Source of the DNA: Hyphomicrobiales bacterium
GTDB lineage: Bacteria; Pseudomonadota; Alphaproteobacteria; Rhizobiales; Xanthobacteraceae
Assembly (NCBI GenBank): GCA_017305555.1
Contig: JAFKKM010000057.1
Location: 1 to 33,857, forward strand
Direction of reading: 5' to 3'
Length of the DNA stretch: 33,857 bases
The notes below the pieces were generated by a model. It saw only the letters and a list, made by a program, of their open reading frames with translations, did no database searches and had not been told where the DNA came from. Position 1 is the first letter of the stretch. Each line of letters opens with the position of its first letter. Position numbers and translations under genes: made by a program. Positions 23,946 to 32,747 of the stretch are shown in pieces.

Positions 23946-24093
23946 GATGGTAACAGGTGAGGGCCGCGCGGTTTTGTCGTTTCGGGACCGGCGGCTTCCG
24001 CGGCGATTGCCGTTGCAAATCGTGAGCGGAAAAAGGCACAATCGAACCAGAACGCTGCCAAGGCGTCCAAATATCCTGACATGAGGAAGACGC

Positions 24094-25641
24094 ATGAGCG
24101 GCGCCAAGAAGCTGTCCTCTCTGGACGCATCGTTTCTGTATTACGAGACCCCCGAGATGCCGATGCATGTCGGCAGCATCGCGATCTTTCGGCTGCCGGA
24201 AGGCTATGCCGGCAATTTCTTCGAAGACTTCAAGGCGATGATCGCCTCGCGGCTGCACATCGCGCCGATCCTGAAGTCGCGGCTGGAAAAAGCGCCGCTC
24301 GACATTGATCATCCGAGCTGGGTCGAGGACGATCAGTTCGATATCGACCGTCACATTTTCCGCGGCAGCCTGCCGGCACCGTATGACCGCGCCACGCTGG
24401 AGCGCATCGTCGGCTGGATGCACGCCAAGTTGCTCAACCGCGCGCGGCCGCTGTGGGAGTTCTATGTCTTCGAAGGCATGAAGGACAACGAGATCGGCCT
24501 TTACTCCAAGATGCATCACGCCTGCATCGACGGCGGTGCAGGCGCGGCGTTGACCGGCATGATCCATGATGTCTCGCCGGTGCCGCGCGAGGTGCCCGAG
24601 CCGCCGACGCGGCGCAAGGACGCGCCGGAGCCGCGCGAGATGGCGGCGAACTTCCTCAACTCTTATCAGGAGATGTGGCGGCAAGGGTTCGAGGGCGCGG
24701 GCTTCAGCAAGGGCATCGAACTGCCGCGCTCCGGCAAGAGCGATCTCGGCTCGGTGCTGTTCGACAACGCGATGTTCCAGATCGAAAGTGCGGTACGCTT
24801 TGTCGGCAGCGTGCCAACCATGCTCAAGAGCCTGTCGGAAGTCGCCAGCAAGGTCGCCGATCCGGCATCGCGCGCCAGCCTTGAGCGCATGGCGTCGCCG
24901 CCGACCATCCTCAACAAATCGATCTCGTCGGAACGCAGCTTCGCGGGGGTCTCGATCCCGCTGTCGCAGGCCAAGGCGCTGGCGAAGCGCTCCGGCGGCA
25001 AGCTCAATGACGTGGTGCTGGCGCTCTCAAGCGGCGTGGTGCGGCGCTATCTGCTCAGCCAGAACGCGCTGCCGAACAAGTCGCTGACCGCGGGCGTGCC
25101 GATCTCGCTGCGCGAGGAGGGCAATGCCGACTCCAACAATCAGGTGTTCGGCATGATCTGTTCGCTTGCCAGCGACATCGCCGATCCGAAAGCGCGGCTG
25201 GAAGCCATCGCCGCGCAATCCACCAAGTCGAAAGAAATGTCGCATCCGCTGCGCGCGCTGATGCCGCAGATTTCCAACATCTCGATGCTCGGCGCGCCGA
25301 TCATGGTGCAGATCCTGGCGCTGCTCTACAGCCGCTCGAATCTGTCCGACGTGCTGCCGCCGGCGGTGAACATCACCGTGTCCAACGTGCCGGGGCCGCG
25401 TCAGACGCTGTATGCCGTGGGCGCGGAGCTTCTGCATATCTTCCCGGTGTCGATCGCCGCGCATGGTGTCGCGCTGAACATCACCGTGCAGAGCTATCGC
25501 GACAATCTCGATTTCGGATTCATCGCCGGCGCCAACGTGATCCCGCATGTGCAGGTGCTGGCCGATATGCTTCCCGAGGAACTGGCGGCGCTGGAAGCCG
25601 CCTACGCATCGGCGCCCGATGCGCCCCGTGCCGCAAGCTGA
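24094..25641 (+). CDS. wax ester synthase / diacylglycerol acyltransferase (WS/DGAT)
   Basis: Bacterial O-acyltransferase of 515 residues, with AGGAAG upstream. The active-site motif HHxxxDG is present as HHACIDG (residues 141-147), preceded by RARPLWEFYVFEGM. The C-terminal half carries ITVSNVPGPRQTLY and GVALNITVQSYRDNLDFGFI, both standard for the family. Such enzymes join fatty acyl-CoA to alcohols or diacylglycerol to give neutral storage lipid; in alphaproteobacteria the acceptor is often unknown. The epoxide-hydrolase-like gene starts 12 nt downstream, which suggests an operon. Confidence 0.92.
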   Translation: MSGAKKLSSLDASFLYYETPEMPMHVGSIAIFRLPEGYAGNFFEDFKAMIASRLHIAPILKSRLEKAPLDIDHPSWVEDDQFDIDRHIFRGSLPAPYDRATLERIVGWMHAKLLNRARPLWEFYVFEGMKDNEIGLYSKMHHACIDGGAGAALTGMIHDVSPVPREVPEPPTRRKDAPEPREMAANFLNSYQEMWRQGFEGAGFSKGIELPRSGKSDLGSVLFDNAMFQIESAVRFVGSVPTMLKSLSEVASKVADPASRASLERMASPPTILNKSISSERSFAGVSIPLSQAKALAKRSGGKLNDVVLALSSGVVRRYLLSQNALPNKSLTAGVPISLREEGNADSNNQVFGMICSLASDIADPKARLEAIAAQSTKSKEMSHPLRALMPQISNISMLGAPIMVQILALLYSRSNLSDVLPPAVNITVSNVPGPRQTLYAVGAELLHIFPVSIAAHGVALNITVQSYRDNLDFGFIAGANVIPHVQVLADMLPEELAALEAAYASAPDAPRAAS

Positions 25642-25653
25642 ACGGAGCCGTCG

Positions 25654-26646
25654 ATGATCGAGATGCCGCCGCTGCAATTCGCGCAGACGAACGGAATTCG
25701 TATGGGGTACTACGAGGCGGGTCCAAAGACGGACGCGCCGCCGATGGTGTTGTGTCACGGTTGGCCGGAGATGGCGTTCTCGTGGCGGCACCAGATCAAG
25801 GTGCTGAGTGAGGCGGGCATCCGCGTGATCGCGCCGGACCAGCGCGGTTACGGCGCGACCGACCGGCCGGAGAAGGTCGAGGACTACGATCTCGATCATC
25901 TCACCGGCGATCTGGTGGGGCTGCTGGATCATCTGAACATCGATAAGGCAATCTTCGTCGGCCACGACTGGGGCGGGTTCGTGGTCTGGCAGATGCCGCT
26001 GCGCCATCCGTCGCGCGTCGCCGGCGTCGTCGGCGTCAACACGCCGCACACCGACCGCGCGCCGGCCGATCCGATCTCGCTCTATCGCAAGCGGTTCGGC
26101 GACAGCATGTATATCGTGCAGTTTCAGGACCCGGCGCGGCATCCGGATCGCATCTTCGGCAGCAAGGTGACCGAGACGTTCGATTTCTTCATGCGCAAGC
26201 CCATGCCCCGCAAGGACAAGCCGCCGGAAGCGGCGACCGCCGGTATCGGTGCGTCGTCAAAGCTGAACATGGCGTTTCCGCAGATGGTCGAGAGTTACAA
26301 CGGCGATCACGATCCGCGCCAAAAGATTTTGTCGCCCGAGGAAATGAAGGTGTTTGTCGATACCTTCACGCGCACGGGCTTCACCGGCGGCATCAACTGG
26401 TATCGCAACATGAGCCGCAATTGGGAACGTGCCGCGACCCTCGATCATACCGTGCGGGTGCCGTCGCTGATGGTGATGGCGGAGGACGATGCGGTGCTGC
26501 CGCCGTCCGCCGCCGACGGCATGGAAAAGATCATTCCCGATCTGGAAAAATATCTGATCCGCAACAGCGGCCACTGGACCCAGCAGGAACAGCCGGAAGA
26601 GCTGAGCAACAAGCTGATCGAGTGGCGGCGGCGGAAATTTGGCTGA
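25654..26646 (+). CDS. epoxide-hydrolase-like alpha/beta hydrolase
   Basis: Protein of 330 residues with the features of soluble epoxide hydrolases: HGWPE (residues 35-39, oxyanion region), the nucleophile D105 in GHDWGG, an aspartate in AEDDAVLPP (278-279), H307 in GHWTQQEQP, and a cap-domain tyrosine in NWYR (Y250). These residues fit epoxide opening rather than ester cleavage. It follows the WS/DGAT gene by 12 nt and precedes the CYP102 gene, so it may act on epoxidised fatty acids made by the P450 or on acyl epoxides; this is inference from position. Confidence 0.85.
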   Translation: MIEMPPLQFAQTNGIRMGYYEAGPKTDAPPMVLCHGWPEMAFSWRHQIKVLSEAGIRVIAPDQRGYGATDRPEKVEDYDLDHLTGDLVGLLDHLNIDKAIFVGHDWGGFVVWQMPLRHPSRVAGVVGVNTPHTDRAPADPISLYRKRFGDSMYIVQFQDPARHPDRIFGSKVTETFDFFMRKPMPRKDKPPEAATAGIGASSKLNMAFPQMVESYNGDHDPRQKILSPEEMKVFVDTFTRTGFTGGINWYRNMSRNWERAATLDHTVRVPSLMVMAEDDAVLPPSAADGMEKIIPDLEKYLIRNSGHWTQQEQPEELSNKLIEWRRRKFG

Positions 26647-26659
26647 AACACCGTAACGC

Positions 26660-26743
26660 CGTCATTGCGAGCGCAGCGAAGCAATCCAGTCTTAACGTCC
26701 GTAATTTCTGGATTGCTTCGTCGCTTCGCTCCTCGCAATGACG
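26660..26743. repeat. family B palindromic element, copy 4
   Basis: Ends CGTCATTGCGAGCG and CTCCTCGCAATGACG. The extra GAGGAG/GTCGCTTC portion is on the right, so this copy is in the opposite orientation to copies 1-3. It fills most of the 121-nt gap before the CYP102 gene. Confidence 0.85.
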
Positions 26744-26767
26744 ATCTTTAATTGAGGATGAATTCAA

Positions 26768-29700
26768 ATGGCGTCGACCAATCTACTGGACCCGATCCCG
26801 CATCCGCCGAAAAAACCGGTGGTGGGCAACATGCTGTCGATCGACGCGACGTCGCCGATCCAGCATCTGACCCAGCTTGCCAAGGAATTGGGGCCGATCT
26901 ACTGGCTCGACATGATGGGCAAGCCGATGGTGGTGGTCTCCGGCCACGATCTCATTGAGGAATTGAGTGACGAGAAGCGCTTCGACAAGGTGGTGCGCGG
27001 CGCGTTGCGCCGGGTGCGGGCGGTCGGCGGCGACGGCCTGTTCACCGCCGACACCAAGGAGCCGAACTGGGGCAAGGCGCATAATATCCTGTTGCAGCCG
27101 TTCGGCAACCGCGCGATGCAATCCTACCATCCGAGTATGGTCGACATCGCCGAGCAGCTTGTGAAGAAGTGGGAGCGCCTCAACGCCGACGAGGAAATCG
27201 ACGTCGTTCACGACATGACCGCGCTGACGCTTGACACCATCGGGCTGTGCGGTTTCGACTATCGTTTCAACTCGTTCTATCGCCGCGATTACCATCCGTT
27301 CGTCGAGGCGCTGGTGCGCTCGCTCGAAACCATCATGATGACGCGCGGGCTGCCGCTTGAAAAAGTCTGGATGCAGAAGCGCAATCGCGATCTCACCGCC
27401 GACGTCGAGTTCATGAACAAGATGGTCGACGACGTCATCGCGGCACGGCGCGATGGCGGCGATACCGAATCCAAGAAGGACATGCTCAACGCGATGCTGA
27501 CCGGCGTCGACAAGGCGAGCGGCGAGCAACTCGACGACGTCAACATCCGTTATCAGATCAACACCTTCCTGATTGCCGGTCACGAGACCACCAGCGGCCT
27601 GCTGTCCTATGCCATCTACGCGCTGCTCAAGCACCCCGATGTGCTGAAGAAGGCGTATGAGGAGGTCGATCGCGTGCTCGGCTCCGACGTCAATATTCGT
27701 CCGACGTCGCAGCAGGTCATGCACCTGACCTACATCACGCAGATCCTGAAGGAGGCGCTGCGGTTGTGGCCGCCGGCACCGGCCTACGGCATTTCGCCGC
27801 TTCAGGACGAGACGATCGGTGGCAAGTACAAGCTGCGGAAAGGCACGTTCGTCACCGTGTTGGTGACGGCATTGCATCGCGATCCTTCGGTATGGGGACC
27901 GCACCCGGACGTGTTCGATCCGGAGAACTTCAGTCGCGAAGCGGAAGCCAAGCGCCCCGTCAACGCCTGGAAGCCGTTCGGTAACGGCCAGCGCGCCTGT
28001 ATCGGCCGCGGCTTCGCGATGCACGAAGCGGCACTGGCGCTTGGTATGATCCTTCAGCGCTTCAAGCTGATCGATCACAAACGCTATCAGATGCATTTGA
28101 AGGAAACGCTGACGATCAAGCCCGAAGGCTTCAAGATCAAGGTGCGTCCACGTCTCGATAGCGAGCGCACCAGCAAGGGGCCGGCGACGGCTGCCGCGGC
28201 AAAGCCGGCGGCGCCTGTCGCACAAGCGCAGACGCGACCCGGTCACAACACGCCGCTTTTGGTGCTGTTCGGCTCCAATCTCGGCACCGCCGAGGACATG
28301 GCAACGCGTGTCGCCGACCTTGCCGAGATCAACGGATTCAAAACCAAACTCGCATCGCTGGACGACGCCGTCGATAATCTGCCGAAGGAGGGCGGCGTTC
28401 TGATCTTCTGTGCCTCCTATAACGGTGCGCCGCCCGACAACGCCACGGAGTTCGTCAAGTGGCTGCAAAGCGATCTGCCGAAGGGCGCTTTTGCCGGCGT
28501 CAAATACGCGGTGTTCGGCTGCGGCAACAGCGATTGGGCGGCGACCTATCAATCGGTGCCGCGCCTGATTGACGAGCAACTCGCGGCACACGGCGCGACC
28601 AATGTGTACGAGCGCGGCGAGGGTAACGCGCGCGAGGACCTCGACGGCCAGTTCGAAGCGTGGTTCGCCAAGCTCGGCCCGACGGCGGTCAAGGCGCTCG
28701 GAATCGACGCCAAGTTCAGTCGCAGCGCCGACGACGCGCCGCTGTACCAGATCGAGCCGGTGGCGCCGACTGTGGTGAACACCGTTGCCGGTCTCGGCGG
28801 TGCGGTGCCGATGAAGGTGCTGTCCAACACCGAGCTACAGAACAAGTCGGGGCCGAATGCATCGACGCGTTCGACGCGGCACATCGAGGTGGAGTTGCCT
28901 GTCGGTACGACCTATCGCGCCGGCGATCACCTCAGCGTCATTCCGCGCAACGATCCGGCGCTGGTGGATTCGGTGGCGCGCCGCTTCGGTTTCCTGCCGA
29001 CCGATCAGATCCGCTTGCAGGTGCCGGAGGGGCGCCGCGCGCAACTGCCGGTGGGGCAGTCGGTTTCGGTCGGGCGGTTGCTCGGCGAGTTCGTCGAGTT
29101 GCAACAGATCGCAACCCGTAAGCAGATCCAGATCATGGCGGAGAACACCCGCTGTCCGATGACCAAGCCGAAGCTGCTCGGCCTTGTCGGCGACGACGCG
29201 GACTCGCAGGAGCGTTATCGCAGCGAAGTGATGGCGAAGCGCAAGTCGGTGTTCGATCTCATGGAGGAATTCCCGGCCTGCGATATGCCGTTCCATTCGT
29301 ATCTGGAAATGCTGTCGCTGTTGGCGCCGCGCTACTATTCGATCTCGTCGTCGCCGCTGGTCGAGCCGGGCCGTTGCAGCGCCACCATCGGTGTGGTCGA
29401 AGGACCTGCGGCATCGGGCCGGGGCACTTACAAGGGCATCTGTTCGAATTACATGGCCGGTCGTCGCGCCGGCGACACCGTCTATGCGTCGGTGCGCGAA
29501 ACCAAGGCGGGATTCCGGCTTCCCGAAAATCCGGTAACGCCGATCATCATGATCGGCCCCGGCACCGGGCTCGCGCCGTTCCGCGCTTTCCTTCAGGAAC
29601 GCGCGGCGATGATGGCGCAGGATATCCAGCTCGGGCCGTCGTTGCTGTTCTTCGGCTGCCGTCATCCGGAACAGGATTATCTCTACGCGGATGAGCTGAA

Positions 29701-29998
29701 GGATTTTGCCGACGAGGGCATCACCGAGTTGCACGTTGCCTTTTCACGCGCGGGTGCGGACAAGACCTACGTGCAGCACATGATTGCGCAGCAGAAGGAT
29801 CGCGTCTGGCAGCTGATCGAGCAGGGCGCGATCATTTACGTCTGCGGCGACGGCGGCAAAATGGAGCCGGACGTCAAGGCGGCCCTGATGGCGATCCATC
29901 GCGAGAAGACCGGCAGCGATGAAGCCGCGAGCGCCCGCTGGATCGACGACCTCGGCACCCGCAACCGCTACGTGCTGGACGTGTGGGCGGGGGGATAG
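26768..29998 (+). CDS. self-sufficient cytochrome P450-NADPH reductase fusion (CYP102 type)
   Basis: Single chain of 1076 residues like P450 BM3, which hydroxylates fatty acids near the omega end using NADPH. Residues 1-465 are the P450: I-helix AGHETTS (270-276), ExxR as EALR (329-332) and the heme loop FGNGQRACIG with ligand C411. An Ala/Pro linker lies at about 468-492, then the FMN domain (from LLVLFGSNLGTAEDM), and the FAD/NADPH domain with RYYSISSSP (855-863), GPGTGLAPFRAF (930-941), CGDGGKM and a near-terminal W1073. The pocket phenylalanine F92 (BM3 F87) is kept, but the BM3 residues R47 and Y51, which hold the fatty-acid carboxylate, are K52 and V56 here. No TetR-type repressor is adjacent. 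Confidence 0.95.
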   Translation: MASTNLLDPIPHPPKKPVVGNMLSIDATSPIQHLTQLAKELGPIYWLDMMGKPMVVVSGHDLIEELSDEKRFDKVVRGALRRVRAVGGDGLFTADTKEPNWGKAHNILLQPFGNRAMQSYHPSMVDIAEQLVKKWERLNADEEIDVVHDMTALTLDTIGLCGFDYRFNSFYRRDYHPFVEALVRSLETIMMTRGLPLEKVWMQKRNRDLTADVEFMNKMVDDVIAARRDGGDTESKKDMLNAMLTGVDKASGEQLDDVNIRYQINTFLIAGHETTSGLLSYAIYALLKHPDVLKKAYEEVDRVLGSDVNIRPTSQQVMHLTYITQILKEALRLWPPAPAYGISPLQDETIGGKYKLRKGTFVTVLVTALHRDPSVWGPHPDVFDPENFSREAEAKRPVNAWKPFGNGQRACIGRGFAMHEAALALGMILQRFKLIDHKRYQMHLKETLTIKPEGFKIKVRPRLDSERTSKGPATAAAAKPAAPVAQAQTRPGHNTPLLVLFGSNLGTAEDMATRVADLAEINGFKTKLASLDDAVDNLPKEGGVLIFCASYNGAPPDNATEFVKWLQSDLPKGAFAGVKYAVFGCGNSDWAATYQSVPRLIDEQLAAHGATNVYERGEGNAREDLDGQFEAWFAKLGPTAVKALGIDAKFSRSADDAPLYQIEPVAPTVVNTVAGLGGAVPMKVLSNTELQNKSGPNASTRSTRHIEVELPVGTTYRAGDHLSVIPRNDPALVDSVARRFGFLPTDQIRLQVPEGRRAQLPVGQSVSVGRLLGEFVELQQIATRKQIQIMAENTRCPMTKPKLLGLVGDDADSQERYRSEVMAKRKSVFDLMEEFPACDMPFHSYLEMLSLLAPRYYSISSSPLVEPGRCSATIGVVEGPAASGRGTYKGICSNYMAGRRAGDTVYASVRETKAGFRLPENPVTPIIMIGPGTGLAPFRAFLQERAAMMAQDIQLGPSLLFFGCRHPEQDYLYADELKDFADEGITELHVAFSRAGADKTYVQHMIAQQKDRVWQLIEQGAIIYVCGDGGKMEPDVKAALMAIHREKTGSDEAASARWIDDLGTRNRYVLDVWAGG

Positions 29999-30002
29999 GT
30001 TC

Positions 30003-30136
30003 TTTTCCCTCTCCCCTTGCGGGAGAGGGTGGCTTCGCGAAGCGAAGACGGGTGAGGGGTAGCCGGTGTGCGTTCACCCCTCATCCGGCACGGACTTCGT
30101 CCGCGCCACCTTCTCCCGCAAGGGGAGAAGGAAGAG
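30003..30136. repeat. palindromic repeat, family C
   Basis: Left arm CTCTCCCCTTGCGGGAGAGG ... GGGTGAGGGG (about 30009-30059) and right arm CACCCCTCATCCGG ... TTCTCCCGCAAGGGGAGAAG (about 30076-30131) are imperfect inverses. It lies in the convergent gap between the CYP102 gene and the next hydrolase. This repeat type is widespread in proteobacterial intergenic regions; it may serve as a transcript end for both genes. Confidence 0.8.
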
Positions 30137-30153
30137 ATGCGCTGGCGCGTGTC

Positions 30154-31095
30154 TCAATGCACCGTCGCTTTCGCCCCTTGCGCGTGGCTGACGATGGCGC
30201 CGATGATCTGCGGCCACAGCGGGATCGGCAACGCGTGGCCCATGCCGTCCACCATCACCAGCTTGGCGCCGGGGATCGATGCTGCCGTGTCCTTGCCGCC
30301 CTCGGGGCGCACCAGCGGATCGACGTTGCCGTGAATCACCAAAGTCGGCGCTTTCACCGCCTTGAGCCGTTCCTTACGGCTGCCTGACGCCAGGATGGCG
30401 CGCAACTGACGCGAGACGCCGGCCGGATTGAGGCCGCGCTCGAAGGTGCGAATGGCGCGCTCGCGGTCGAGCGCTTCGTCCTGCGGGAAGCTGCCGACGC
30501 GCAACAGTTTCCAGGTCTGTTCGAAGCGCTTGATGAATGCTTCGCGTTCGGTGACCGGTGCGGCCAACAACAGCGCCGCCGCCTCGCGCGTCGGTCCCGG
30601 CAATTTGGGGTTGCCGGTCGTGGACATGATCGAGGTCAGTGTGCGCACCCGCTCGGGGAAAACGATGGCGAGTTCCTGTGCAATCATGCCGCCCATCGAT
30701 GCGCCGACGATGTGGGCTGAGCGGATGTTCAATGCATCGAGCAGGCCGACCACGTCGGTCGCCATGTCGCGCAGCTTGTAGGGCGCAGAGACCGGAATTT
30801 TCAGGAACCGCAGCTTGAGAAATTCAATCGCGCCGATCTTTCCGCCGCCCTTCAGCTTGCTCGATTTGCCGATGTCGCGATTGTCGAATCGGATCACCCG
30901 GAAACCCTGCGCCGCAAGCTGACGACAGAAGTCGTCGTCCCAATGAATCATTTGCGCGCCCAGTCCCATGATCAGCACCAGCGGTTCGGCATCCGGCGCG
31001 CCGAAAATTTCGTAGCAAAGCTCGATGCCGTTGGCGCGCAGCATTTGCGGCGATTGATGCGGGATCGGGTTCACGTCGTTGGCTCCTTGGATCAT
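30154..31095 (-). CDS. alpha/beta hydrolase
   Basis: Hydrolase of 313 residues. The nucleophile is S133 in GASMGG; D259 (HGNVDPLV) and H287 (GMGHALP) complete a serine-type triad. LIMGLGAQMIHWDDDFCRQLA, then RFDNRDIGKSS, are typical of a common proteobacterial esterase/lipase-like group, often near lipid genes. It has a serine, so unlike the enzyme at 25654 it should be an esterase or similar. The start has no clear Shine-Dalgarno. It is divergent from the PHA synthase operon, sharing a 177-nt control region. Confidence 0.83.
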   Translation of the reverse strand: MIQGANDVNPIPHQSPQMLRANGIELCYEIFGAPDAEPLVLIMGLGAQMIHWDDDFCRQLAAQGFRVIRFDNRDIGKSSKLKGGGKIGAIEFLKLRFLKIPVSAPYKLRDMATDVVGLLDALNIRSAHIVGASMGGMIAQELAIVFPERVRTLTSIMSTTGNPKLPGPTREAAALLLAAPVTEREAFIKRFEQTWKLLRVGSFPQDEALDRERAIRTFERGLNPAGVSRQLRAILASGSRKERLKAVKAPTLVIHGNVDPLVRPEGGKDTAASIPGAKLVMVDGMGHALPIPLWPQIIGAIVSHAQGAKATVH

Positions 31096-31173
31096 CGGGA
31101 ATGAATTGGTGGCAGGTGATTTCGGGACGTGCGGTGATGTTCGGACAGGTATTGGGAAACGGTTCGAGAAATA

Positions 31174-31202
31174 TTGACCACACTGTCACAACAGTATGGA
31201 AT
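31174..31202 (+). promoter_or_regulatory. candidate promoter of the PHA synthase operon with small palindrome
   Basis: TTGACC (31174-31179), 17-nt spacer, TGGAAT (31197-31202); five and four matches to sigma-70 consensus. In the spacer is a perfect 5-bp inverted repeat ACTGT-CACA-ACAGT (31182-31195), placed where a repressor could block RNA polymerase. It lies 71 nt before the first gene of the operon. Confidence 0.4.
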
Positions 31203-31272
31203 GACAGCAAAAGAAAAGCGAGGCTGACCTCCTTACGGATGGCGGCCCGGAGGACAACCAGGAGGGATTTCG

Positions 31273-31662
31273 GTGGCGAATAAAAACAGTAACGACCCGG
31301 TCGAGATCTGGCACACGATGCTCGGCGAGATGGAGAAGGGCTTCAACTCCTTCGCCACGCAGACGATGACGTCGCCCGAGTTCAGCAAGGCGATGAACCA
31401 GGCCGGCGGCATCGCGGCAGGTGCGCAGAAGCAGTTCGGCGACCTGATGGAGAAGTATCTCGTCGGCATGAACCTGCCGAGCCGGGCGCAACTGGTGACC
31501 ATGGCCGAACGGTTGCAAGCCATTGAGGCGCAACTGAGCGAGATCAAGACGCTGTTGTATCGGATGCAGGATAAATCCGGTGGAGCCGGGGAGGGTTTCG
31601 CCGGCACGCCGAAGCCGCCGCGCACGCGTCGGCCGCCATCCGCTGCGGGAGAATCCAAATGA
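31273..31662 (+). CDS. short PhaE/PhaR-like PHA synthase subunit
   Basis: Protein of 129 residues starting at GTG with an ideal AGGAGGG 6 nt upstream. It begins with NDPVEIWHTMLGEMEKGF and has a helical middle rich in Q, A and M; NLPSRAQLVTMAERLQAIEA (near residue 77) is followed by a coiled-coil-like stretch to about residue 100. This LPSR-plus-coiled-coil end resembles the C-terminus of PhaE/PhaR, the non-catalytic partner of class III/IV PHA synthases. It is much shorter than typical PhaE (about 350 residues). The tail after residue 103 is Gly/Pro/Arg-rich. Its stop overlaps the phaC start (ATGA), so the two are made together. Confidence 0.72.
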   Translation: MANKNSNDPVEIWHTMLGEMEKGFNSFATQTMTSPEFSKAMNQAGGIAAGAQKQFGDLMEKYLVGMNLPSRAQLVTMAERLQAIEAQLSEIKTLLYRMQDKSGGAGEGFAGTPKPPRTRRPPSAAGESK

Positions 31663-32747
31663 ACGCGGTTTCAGGTTCGGCGCTGGATTTCACCTCGGTC
31701 TCGGAGCGCATCCAGAGCGAAGTTCAGCGCGCGATTCAGCGCAGCATCAAGGGCGTCGAATACATCGCCTCGTCCGGCCCCACGCCGGGCGCGACGCCGA
31801 AAGACATCATCCTCTCGCGCGGGACGATGCAACTCTATCACTACCGGCCAATGACGGATGAGATTTACCGCATCCCGGTGCTGATCGTGATGGCGACCAC
31901 CAACCGTGGTTACATTCTCGATCTCGCGCCCGGACAGAGCCTGATCGAGTTTCTGCTCAAGCGCGGCTACGACGTCTACATGCTCGACTGGACGGCGCCG
32001 AAGCCGGAGGAGAAGAACCTGCGGCTGGACGACTATGTCCTCGGCTTCATCCCCGAATGCGTCCGCACCGTGCAGAACGACTCCGGCGAAACCGACGTCA
32101 ACATCATCGGCTATTGCGCCGGCGGAATGCTGTCGACGCTGTATGCGTCGGTGCATACCGATGGGCCGCTGAAGAACCTGGTCTGCTTCACGACGCCGAT
32201 CGACTTCACGCAGATGAAGCTGTTCCAGAATTTCTCGGATCGGCGCTACTTCGACGTCGACCGGCTGGTGGACAGCGTCGGCAACGTGCCGGCCGAAATG
32301 ATCATGACGTCGTTCGACATGCTGCGGCCGGCGGCGCGTGCGATGGGGCAGGTGCAGTTGTGGGAGAACATCTGGAATGACGAGTACGTCAAATCGTTCC
32401 GGATGATGGACAAGTGGGGTGCGGATACCCTGCCGCTGGCGGGAGAATATTTCCGCCAGATGACCAAGGACCTGATGTGGGATAACAAGATCTACAACAA
32501 CACGATGACTGTCGGCGGGCGCAAGGTCGATCTTGCCAACATCAAGGTGCCGATCCTTCATGTCGTCGCCGAGCACGATCATATCGTGCCCTATGAGGCC
32601 GCGCGGCACTTGATCGAGAGGGTCGGATCGGCCGACAAGGAAGAGGTCATGCTCAAGGGCGGCCATGTCAGCCTTGTCGCCGGCGCCAACGCGGTCAAGC
32701 GCATGTGGCCGAAACTCGATTCATGGTTAGGTGAGAGATCAGTATGA
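31659..32747 (+). CDS. phaC: poly(3-hydroxyalkanoate) synthase PhaC, class III/IV type
   Basis: Synthase of 362 residues, the length of class III (about 355). The lipase-like box is GYCAGG with nucleophile C153; D307 (VAEHDHIVP) and H336 (KGGHVSLV) complete the triad, close to C149/D302/H331 of the Allochromatium enzyme. Other marks are YMLDWTAPKPEEKN and DYV. It polymerises 3-hydroxyacyl-CoA into storage granules. It overlaps the subunit gene before it and the GNAT gene after it by four bases each, giving a three-gene operon. Confidence 0.9.
   Translation: MNAVSGSALDFTSVSERIQSEVQRAIQRSIKGVEYIASSGPTPGATPKDIILSRGTMQLYHYRPMTDEIYRIPVLIVMATTNRGYILDLAPGQSLIEFLLKRGYDVYMLDWTAPKPEEKNLRLDDYVLGFIPECVRTVQNDSGETDVNIIGYCAGGMLSTLYASVHTDGPLKNLVCFTTPIDFTQMKLFQNFSDRRYFDVDRLVDSVGNVPAEMIMTSFDMLRPAARAMGQVQLWENIWNDEYVKSFRMMDKWGADTLPLAGEYFRQMTKDLMWDNKIYNNTMTVGGRKVDLANIKVPILHVVAEHDHIVPYEAARHLIERVGSADKEEVMLKGGHVSLVAGANAVKRMWPKLDSWLGERSV

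Noticed and set aside
26783-28591. 602-residue minus-strand frame opposite the CYP102 gene
   Set aside because: High-GC codon use leaves the antisense strand open. The translation is His/Arg/Gln-rich and has no family features; the sense strand is an unmistakable P450 fusion.
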